Origin: Prevotella sp. UBA7594
Lineage (GTDB): Bacteria; Bacteroidota; Bacteroidia; Bacteroidales; Bacteroidaceae
DNA length: 12,535 nt
Reading direction: 5' to 3'
Assembly (NCBI GenBank): GCA_002490315.1
Contig: DLKG01000014.1
Coordinates: 20,707-33,241, forward strand
Part shown: positions 7,480 to 12,535 of the stretch, in pieces
How the letters are laid out: each line of letters opens with the position of its first letter
How positions within the stretch are numbered: position 1 is the stretch's first letter
Notes under the pieces: generated by a model
Seen by the model: only the letters and a program-made list of their open reading frames with translations
Database searches by the model: none
What the model was told of the DNA's origin: nothing
Program-made: the position numbers and the translations under genes

Positions 7480-7521
7480 TAAGGGGGCTTCGGAAACACG
7501 AATTTTTCCGGAACTCCCTTA
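7480..7521 (+). other. Long hairpin in the nusA-infB gap
   Basis: TAAGGG at 7480 and CCCTTA ending at 7521 close a 17-position stem (7480-7496 with 7505-7521) with one mismatch and two G-U pairs, around the 8-nt loop 7497-7504. It starts 12 bp after the nusA stop. No T-run follows, so it is not a standard terminator. RNase processing, 3'-end protection of rimP-nusA mRNA or an inserted palindrome are all possible. Confidence 0.75.
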
Positions 7522-7578
7522 GCGAGTATCTAAACAGTAATTAATTTAAAACAAATACATAAAGTAAAAAGAAAAGAC

Positions 7579-7709
7579 GTGAAACGGGTAGCCCGACGGC
7601 TACAGGCGGCACCCTCTCAAGGGTACACGCCCTCCAAACCGCAGGCAGAGGCAGGCAGACGCTCTGCTTTTTTACCCCTTCGCTCTTTTGCTTTTTTAAA
7701 CGACAAAAT
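7579..7709 (+). promoter_or_regulatory. Structured infB leader with terminator-like hairpin
   Basis: The DNA before infB holds three consecutive stems. The first is GTAGCC-CGAC-GGCTAC (7588-7603). The second is ACCCT-CTCA-AGGGT (7611-7624), flanked by a possible outer GGCG/CGCC. The third is GCAGAG/CTCTGC (7645-7650 with 7662-7667, 11-nt loop), directly followed by six T. A direct repeat GCAGGCAGA (7641-7649 and 7651-7659) underlies the last stem. A second T-rich run sits at 7687-7697. I found no clear promoter here, so the leader probably regulates read-through from nusA. The structure is hand-drawn. Confidence 0.55.
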
Positions 7710-10556
7710 ATGAGCATCAGGTTAAACAAAGCATTACGAGAGTTGAACATCGGGCTCCAGACGGCAGTGGAGTTCCTTGAGAAAAGAAGCGATCTGGGAG
7801 AAGTGAAGGCAGAGCCGAGCTTCAAGCTTAGCGACGCCCAGTACGACGCCCTCGCCGGAGCCTTCCAGCAGGACAAGGAGGTACGTTCTCAAGCCGAGAA
7901 ACTCTTGCAGAAGAAGCCGAAAGAAAAGAAACGTGTCGAGGACAACCGCGGAGAACGCCTCCTCCCGTCGTCAAACCAGCAGCAGTATAAGCCGCTGGGC
8001 AAAATCGACCTCGACAGCATCGGAAAGGCTACTGCCGGGAAGAAGCCTGCTAAGCCTGAGGCTCATACGGAGTCGCAGACTAAGACTGATGCCGTAAGTC
8101 AGAAGCCGGCTGCCGACATCGACGCGCCACAGAAAAAAACAACAGAGGCTGGAGTGGACAATACAAAACAAAATAAGAACACTGTGAGTCAAAACAAAGA
8201 GCACAAACAGGAGAAGAAACAGGACACGAAGCCTGCTGTAAGCACACAGACGGAAACCCCGAAACCTGCGGAAACGGCGGATCCCGCTGCCGAGAGCACC
8301 AAGACGGACACCGGTCTCTTCACCACAAAGAGCGAGAAGAAAATTCTCAACGCGCCGAAAGTGAATGTTCTTGGAAAGATAGACCTTTCCGCGCTCAACC
8401 AAAGCACGCGCCCGAAAAAGAAATCCAAGGAGGAAAAACGCAAGGAGCGTGAGGACAAGGCGCAGCAGCAACGCGGCGACAAGAAAAAGCGTGAGCGTAT
8501 CAATAAGGTGCGCGTCGACATCAACGCTGCAGCCAATCAGCCTGGCGGCAATGGCGGCGGCAAGCAGAACAACAACGGCAACGCCGGACAGAGCGGAAAG
8601 AACAAGAAGAAAAACCGCAACCGCGGCGGACAGCAGAAGCCGGCTGAGGTGAGCGAGGAGGACGTGGCACGCCAGGTGAAGGAGACGCTCGCACGCCTCA
8701 CCAACAAGCAAAACCAAAACAAGAAGGGTGCAAAGTACCGCAAGGAGAAGCGTGAGGCTGCTCAGGAAAAGATCAACGAGGAGCGCCGCGAGGAGAAGAA
8801 GGAAAGCAAGACCCTGAAGCTGACGGAGTTCGTGACCGTTTCCGAGCTTGCCACAATGATGAACGTCAGCGTCAATCAGGTCATCGGAACTCTTATGAGC
8901 GTGGGCATCATGGTGTCGATCAACCAGCGCCTCGATGCAGAGACTATCAACCTCGTCGCTGAGGAGTTCGGCTTCAAGACCGAATATGTCAGCGCAGAGG
9001 TGCAGGAGGCTATCACGGAGGCAGAGGACGACGAGAACGATCTCGTGCCGCGTGCTCCGATTGTGACCGTCATGGGCCACGTTGACCATGGTAAGACGTC
9101 GCTGCTCGACTACATACGCAAGACCAACGTCATCGCCGGTGAGGCGGGAGGCATCACACAGCACATCGGTGCCTACAATGTGCAGCTTGAGGACGGTCGC
9201 AAGATTACGTTCCTCGACACGCCGGGACACGAGGCGTTCACAGCTATGCGTGCCCGTGGTGCACAGGTGACGGATATCGCCATCATCATTATCGCTGCCG
9301 ATGACGCCGTCATGCCGACAACAAAGGAGGCCATCGCTCATGCTCAGGCTGCCAACGTGCCGATGGTGTTCGCCATCAACAAGATAGACAAGCCGGGCGC
9401 CAACCCCGACCGCGTGCGCGAGGAACTCGCCGCTATGAACCTCCTCGTGGAGGAGTGGGGCGGCAAGTACCAGTGTCAGGAGATTAGTGCAAAGAAGGGT
9501 ATCGGCGTGAACGACCTGCTCGAGAAGGTGCTGCTCGAAGCCGAAATGCTCGACCTCAAGGCCAACCCCAACCGTAAGGCTACGGGCTCCATCATCGAGT
9601 CGTCGCTCGACAAGGGTCGTGGCTACGTGTCGACGGTGCTCGTGTCGAACGGTACGTTGCGCGTCGGCGACAACGTAATTGCCGGAACATCATGGGGACG
9701 CATCAAGGCCATGTTCAACGAGCGCAATCAGCGCATACAGAGCGCAGGTCCTGCAGAGCCTGCCATCATCCTCGGACTCAACGGAGCGCCGACTGCCGGC
9801 GACTCCTTCCACGTGCTCGAGACGGAGCAGGAGGCGCGCGACATCGCCAACAAACGCCTGCAACTGCAACGCGAGCAGGGCTTGCGCACGCAGAAGCGAC
9901 TCACGCTCTCCGACATATCCCACCGTATCGCCCTCGGATCATTTAAGGAACTCAACATCATCGTCAAGGGCGACACCGACGGATCTATCGAGGCTCTCTC
10001 CGATTCGTTCATCAAGATGTCGACGGAGAAGATCAAGGTGGACGTTATCTACAAGGCTGTGGGCCAAATCTCGGAGAGCGATGTGACGCTCGCCGATGCC
10101 TCCGATGCCATCATCGTCGGCTTCCAGGTGCGCCCGTCGGCCGCCGCGCGCAAGCTCGCCGAGCAGGAAGGCGTGGAGATCAACACTTACTCTGTCATCT
10201 ACGACGCCATCGACGACGTGAAGTCTGCCATGATCGGTATGCTCGACAAGGTGAAGAAGGAGGTTGTGACTGGTCAGGTAGAGGTGCGCGAGGTCTACAA
10301 GATCTCGAAGGTGGGCACTGTTGCCGGCTGCTACGTCACAGAAGGCAAGGTTCATCGCGTCGACAAGGCTCGTGTCATCCGAGATGGAATCGTCGTACAC
10401 ACTGCCGAGATCGCTGCACTCAAGCGCTACAAGGATGACGTCAAGGAGGTTGCCGCCAACTTCGAGTGCGGTATCTCGCTCGTCAACTTCAACGACATAC
10501 AGCAGGGTGACGTGCTTGAGACCTTCACGGAGATTGAGGTTAAGCAGACGCTCTAA
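7710..10556 (+). CDS. infB: Translation initiation factor IF-2
   Basis: A 948-aa GTPase that places initiator fMet-tRNA on the 30S subunit and promotes subunit joining. The start [13 protein letters not shown] is the usual opening of Bacteroidetes IF-2, which fixes the ATG at 7710. An N-terminal IF2_N-like helical domain (1-65) is followed by a long Lys/Gln/Ala/Thr-rich disordered linker (about 70-365), a second IF2_N unit (370-425, [20 protein letters not shown]) and the G domain. G-domain motifs are GHVDHGKT (456-463, G1), DTPGHE (503-508, G3), NKID (557-560, G4) and SAKKG (593-597, G5). Domains II to IV, including the fMet-binding C-terminal beta barrel, fill the rest. Its length is typical for the phylum, and the linker accounts for the excess over E. 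coli. It is separated from nusA by a structured 242-bp gap and ends in a strong terminator. Confidence 0.98.
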   Translation: MSIRLNKALRELNIGLQTAVEFLEKRSDLGEVKAEPSFKLSDAQYDALAGAFQQDKEVRSQAEKLLQKKPKEKKRVEDNRGERLLPSSNQQQYKPLGKIDLDSIGKATAGKKPAKPEAHTESQTKTDAVSQKPAADIDAPQKKTTEAGVDNTKQNKNTVSQNKEHKQEKKQDTKPAVSTQTETPKPAETADPAAESTKTDTGLFTTKSEKKILNAPKVNVLGKIDLSALNQSTRPKKKSKEEKRKEREDKAQQQRGDKKKRERINKVRVDINAAANQPGGNGGGKQNNNGNAGQSGKNKKKNRNRGGQQKPAEVSEEDVARQVKETLARLTNKQNQNKKGAKYRKEKREAAQEKINEERREEKKESKTLKLTEFVTVSELATMMNVSVNQVIGTLMSVGIMVSINQRLDAETINLVAEEFGFKTEYVSAEVQEAITEAEDDENDLVPRAPIVTVMGHVDHGKTSLLDYIRKTNVIAGEAGGITQHIGAYNVQLEDGRKITFLDTPGHEAFTAMRARGAQVTDIAIIIIAADDAVMPTTKEAIAHAQAANVPMVFAINKIDKPGANPDRVREELAAMNLLVEEWGGKYQCQEISAKKGIGVNDLLEKVLLEAEMLDLKANPNRKATGSIIESSLDKGRGYVSTVLVSNGTLRVGDNVIAGTSWGRIKAMFNERNQRIQSAGPAEPAIILGLNGAPTAGDSFHVLETEQEARDIANKRLQLQREQGLRTQKRLTLSDISHRIALGSFKELNIIVKGDTDGSIEALSDSFIKMSTEKIKVDVIYKAVGQISESDVTLADASDAIIVGFQVRPSAAARKLAEQEGVEINTYSVIYDAIDDVKSAMIGMLDKVKKEVVTGQVEVREVYKISKVGTVAGCYVTEGKVHRVDKARVIRDGIVVHTAEIAALKRYKDDVKEVAANFECGISLVNFNDIQQGDVLETFTEIEVKQTL

Positions 10557-10603
10557 CAGGCTTTACGCTTGCACGAATACATAGTAATAGAAAATACACG
10601 AAG

Positions 10604-10664
10604 ACGACCCGTACATCATCGCCGCGCTTCTCTGGAGCAGCGATGATGTGCGGGTCGTTTCTTT
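10604..10664 (+). terminator. Intrinsic terminator after infB
   Basis: A 19-bp stem (10604-10622 with 10640-10658) beginning ACGACCCG and containing CATCATCGC pairs perfectly apart from one U-G. The loop can extend it with GCTTC/GGAGC. TTTCTTT follows. It starts 47 bp after the infB stop and should end the rimP-nusA-infB transcript cleanly before the sufB promoter. Confidence 0.92.
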
Positions 10665-10694
10665 CGCCTGTATGGTCGATACGGGGCGACATTC

Positions 10695-10717
10695 TTTTTG
10701 ACACATAGTGCCAAAAA
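10695..10717. promoter_or_regulatory. Inverted repeat upstream of the sufB promoter (operator-like)
   Basis: TTTTTGACAC at 10695-10704 and GTGCCAAAAA at 10708-10717 form a palindrome with one mismatch per arm and a 3-bp centre. It lies just upstream of the -33 box, centred roughly 61 bp before the predicted sufB start, a common place for an activator site. It could also be a short bidirectional hairpin. The motif TTTTTGRCAC recurs in both arms of the sufB leader's outer stem. Confidence 0.45.
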
Positions 10718-10729
10718 AAGCGTTAATTG

Positions 10730-10761
10730 TTCGGATAATAACGGCTTTATTCGTAAATTTG
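10730..10761 (+). promoter_or_regulatory. sufB promoter
   Basis: TAAATTTG at 10754-10761 matches the -7 consensus TAnnTTTG. TTCG at 10730-10733, 20 bp upstream, matches the -33 TTTG at three of four positions. With a terminator just upstream and a leader downstream, this is the clear start of the suf unit. The predicted start near 10767 gives a leader of about 160 nt. Confidence 0.78.
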
Positions 10762-10775
10762 CATTTTAAAACGAA

Positions 10776-10887
10776 GGCGTGTCAAAAGGAAGTTAAAAGG
10801 AGTTATATGGAGGTTAACTCCCATCCGACATAAGCGGATTGACTTCTTTTTTTTAACTTCCGATAAAGATTTCCTTTTTGGCACACC
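10776..10887 (+). promoter_or_regulatory. Folded sufB leader with alternative stems
   Basis: The leader can fold in two competing ways. An outer stem pairs 10776-10791 (GGCGTGTCAAAAGGAA) with 10871-10887 (TTCCTTTTTGGCACACC), with one mismatch and one bulge. An inner perfect 11-bp stem pairs GGAAGTTAAAA (10788-10798) with TTTTAACTTCC (10851-10861). Both need GGAA at 10788-10791. Inside lie GGAGTTA/TAACTCC (10799-10805 with 10815-10821) and ATCCG/CGGAT (10823-10827 with 10835-10839), the latter followed within 8 nt by eight T. It may be an attenuator or a small inverted-repeat element. Confidence 0.55.
10807..10833 (+). CDS. Possible 8-codon leader ORF (MEVNSHPT) before sufB
   Basis: ATG at 10807 opens an eight-codon frame ending in TAA at 10831-10833. 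It is preceded by AAGGAG (10797-10802) four bases upstream, a stronger Shine-Dalgarno site than that of any full gene here. The stop codon falls inside the loop of the ATCCG/CGGAT hairpin, so a translating ribosome would disturb the leader stems. The site also resembles the AAGGAGTT repeat units, so it may be a chance product of repeat sequence. No codon bias can be judged at this length. Confidence 0.3.
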   Translation: MEVNSHPT

Positions 10888-10928
10888 TCCTCACAAGACC
10901 ATAGAGCTTAAGAAATCGATTAAAGAAA

Positions 10929-12383
10929 ATGGAAAATAAAGATACAAAAAATGCCTTTGTGCGCCAGGTGGCGGAGCAGAAATACGAGTATGGCTTCACT
11001 ACCGACGTGCACACAGACATCATAGAGAAGGGACTCAACGAGGACATCGTGCGGCTCATCTCACAGAAGAAGGGCGAACCCGACTGGATGCTCGAGTTCC
11101 GCCTCAAGGCGTTCCGCCATTGGCAGAAGCTGGAGCAACCCACGTGGGGACACGTGCATGTGCCCGAAATCGACTATCAGGCAATATCCTATTACGCCGA
11201 TCCGCTCGCCAAGAAAAAGACCGACGAGAAGAAGGAGATTGATCCGGAGCTGATGAAGACCTTCGACAAGCTCGGCATCCCACTTGAGGAGCGCCTTGCG
11301 CTGAGCGGAGTGGCTGTCGACGCCATCATGGACTCTGTGTCGGTGAAGACAACGTTCAAGCAGCATCTCGCCGAGAAGGGCATCATCTTCTGCTCCATCG
11401 GCGACGCAATAAAGAACCACCCCGACCTCGTGCGCGAGTATCTCGGCTCGGTGGTACCTTATCAGGACAACTTCTTCGCCGCTCTCAACAGTGCGGTGTT
11501 CTCAGACGGTTCCTTCGTCTACATTCCCAAGGGTGTGCGCTGCCCGATGGAACTTAGTTCCTACTTCCGCATCAACGCACGCAACACGGGGCAGTTCGAG
11601 CGCACGCTCATCATTGCCGACGACGACGCCTACGTGTCTTACCTCGAGGGATGCACCGCTCCGATGCGCGACGAGAACCAGCTGCATGCCGCCATCGTGG
11701 AGATTATCGTGAAGGACAACGCCGAGGTGAAGTACTCGACGGTGCAGAATTGGTATCCGGGCGACGAGAACGGCAAGGGCGGCGTGCTGAACCTCGTGAC
11801 AAAGCGTGGCGACCTGCGCGGCGTCAACTCAAAGTTGTCGTGGACGCAGGTGGAGACTGGCTCTGCCATAACATGGAAATATCCGTCATGCGTGCTGCGC
11901 GGCGACGGCTCGCAGGCGGAGTTCTACTCCGTGGCGGTGACCAACAACTATCAGGAGGCCGACACCGGAACGAAGATGATACACATGGGCAAGAACACCA
12001 AGTCGACCATCATCTCCAAGGGCATCTCCGCCGGACACAGCCAGAACTCCTACCGCGGACTCGTGCGTGCCACATCGAATGCCGACAACGCCCGCAACTA
12101 CTCGTCGTGCGACTCGCTGCTGCTTGGCTCCGACTGCGGAGCGCACACCTTCCCCTACATGGACATACACAACGACACGGCTGTGGTGGAGCACGAGGCC
12201 ACGACATCGAAGATATCGGAGGACCAGCTCTTCTACTGCAACCAGCGCGGCATTCCCACAGAGCAGGCCGTCGGTCTCATTGTCAATGGCTATGCCAAGG
12301 ACGTGCTCAACAAACTCCCGATGGAGTTTGCCGTTGAGGCTCAGAAGCTGCTCAGCGTATCGCTCGAGGGAACCGTAGGATAA
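10929..12383 (+). CDS. sufB: Fe-S cluster assembly scaffold protein SufB
   Basis: A 484-aa cytoplasmic protein, the core scaffold of the SufBCD complex on which Fe-S clusters are built from sulfur supplied by SufS and related partners. Family features: the N-terminal region with [13 protein letters not shown] (about 53-65), then the right-handed beta-helix core with [89 protein letters not shown] (Cys394 and Cys403) and [17 protein letters not shown] (from Glu421). Cys403 in CGAHTFPY lies in the region of the conserved cluster-assembly Cys of E. coli SufB. The protein is full length, ending at the normal SLEGTVG. It has its own promoter and structured leader and is probably the first gene of a suf operon (sufC, sufD, sufS) beyond the window. 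Its TAA stop falls within a repeat element. Confidence 0.97.
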   Translation: MENKDTKNAFVRQVAEQKYEYGFTTDVHTDIIEKGLNEDIVRLISQKKGEPDWMLEFRLKAFRHWQKLEQPTWGHVHVPEIDYQAISYYADPLAKKKTDEKKEIDPELMKTFDKLGIPLEERLALSGVAVDAIMDSVSVKTTFKQHLAEKGIIFCSIGDAIKNHPDLVREYLGSVVPYQDNFFAALNSAVFSDGSFVYIPKGVRCPMELSSYFRINARNTGQFERTLIIADDDAYVSYLEGCTAPMRDENQLHAAIVEIIVKDNAEVKYSTVQNWYPGDENGKGGVLNLVTKRGDLRGVNSKLSWTQVETGSAITWKYPSCVLRGDGSQAEFYSVAVTNNYQEADTGTKMIHMGKNTKSTIISKGISAGHSQNSYRGLVRATSNADNARNYSSCDSLLLGSDCGAHTFPYMDIHNDTAVVEHEATTSKISEDQLFYCNQRGIPTEQAVGLIVNGYAKDVLNKLPMEFAVEAQKLLSVSLEGTVG

Positions 12384-12505
12384 CTGGGAGATAAATCTCC
12401 CTCGCCGCCATAACTGGGAGTCGCCGCCATAACTGGGAGAGGGGGCGCCCCCGCCCCCGACATTACAACCATAACTGGGAGAGGGGGCGCCCCCGCCCCC
12501 GACAT
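12380..12505 (+). repeat. Cluster of GC-rich dispersed elements after sufB
   Basis: Two complete 35-bp elements (12429-12463 and 12471-12505) stand with a 42-bp period. Each starts ATAACTGGGAGA, contains the perfect palindrome GGGGGCGCCCCC and ends GCCCCCGACAT. Two truncated starts, ATAACTGGGAG, lie at 12380-12390 and 12410-12420. The second truncated copy and the first full copy share a tandem 19-bp unit TCGCCGCCATAACTGGGAG (12402-12420 and 12421-12439). The sufB stop codon TAA (12381-12383) is part of the first truncated copy. GGGAGAT-AA-ATCTCCC at 12386-12401 forms a small palindrome. No T-run marks a terminator. The remaining 12506-12535 is AT-rich with nothing recognisable. Confidence 0.9.
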
Positions 12506-12535
12506 TGCAATAATATCTACACACATAAGTTATAT

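Noticed and set aside
7525..7565. Separate infB promoter
   Set aside because: The AT-rich stretch has no TAnnTTTG with a TTTG at the right distance; the best match, TAATTTAA, deviates at two defined positions.
7971..9341. 456-aa antisense ORF across infB
   Set aside because: Leu-rich shadow of the Lys/Gln-rich IF-2 linker and G domain; the sense strand carries unmistakable GTPase motifs.
12380..12505. Rho-independent terminator for sufB
   Set aside because: The GC palindromes are strong but no T-run follows, the elements are dispersed repeats, and further suf genes probably lie downstream.
11886..12524. 212-aa minus-strand ORF with GGGGAPSPSY repeats
   Set aside because: The first part translates the GC-rich repeat cluster and the rest is antisense to sufB.

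Overview
The window looks like a core-genome segment of a Bacteroidales bacterium, plausibly Prevotella-like. Three things point there: promoters of the Bacteroidetes form TTTG-N20-TAnnTTTG, A-rich upstream regions instead of Shine-Dalgarno sequences at nearly every gene, and a gene order that from memory resembles Bacteroides/Prevotella chromosomes (dut, TPR protein, DUF4292 lipoprotein, EnvC-like protein, rimP, nusA, infB, sufB). Every gene reads on the + strand. I see no tRNA, rRNA, CRISPR array, transposase or phage gene.

Layout: 1-558 is gene-free and rich in repeats. It holds a 19-bp tandem triplicate, a pair of palindromic 24-bp repeats, one GC-rich dispersed element, a possible promoter box, then two tandem arrays abutting dut. 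559-5565 carries dut and three envelope genes: a secreted TPR protein, a DUF4292 lipoprotein and a catalytically degenerate LytM/EnvC-like coiled-coil protein. They probably form one transcription unit, interrupted by an array of about 15 octamer-type repeats. 5566-5733 holds three small hairpins, a textbook promoter and a terminator-like leader hairpin. 5734-10556 is rimP-nusA-infB (30S maturation, transcription elongation/termination, translation initiation), with a structured 242-nt gap before infB and a 19-bp-stem terminator after it. 10665-10928 carries the sufB promoter, an inverted repeat upstream of it and a folded leader with a mini-ORF. sufB (10929-12383) opens what is probably a suf operon continuing past the window, and its stop codon lies inside a cluster of the GC-rich repeats that runs to 12505.

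The proteins are ordinary housekeeping ones, and I find no convincing new multigene system. The unexplained signal is in the non-coding DNA: several short-repeat families sitting exactly against gene ends, and three leaders (rimP, infB, sufB) with attenuator-like hairpins. The sufB leader combines a mini-ORF with a near-perfect Shine-Dalgarno sequence, alternative stems and a T8 tract. All structural claims come from hand base-pairing and no folding energies were computed.
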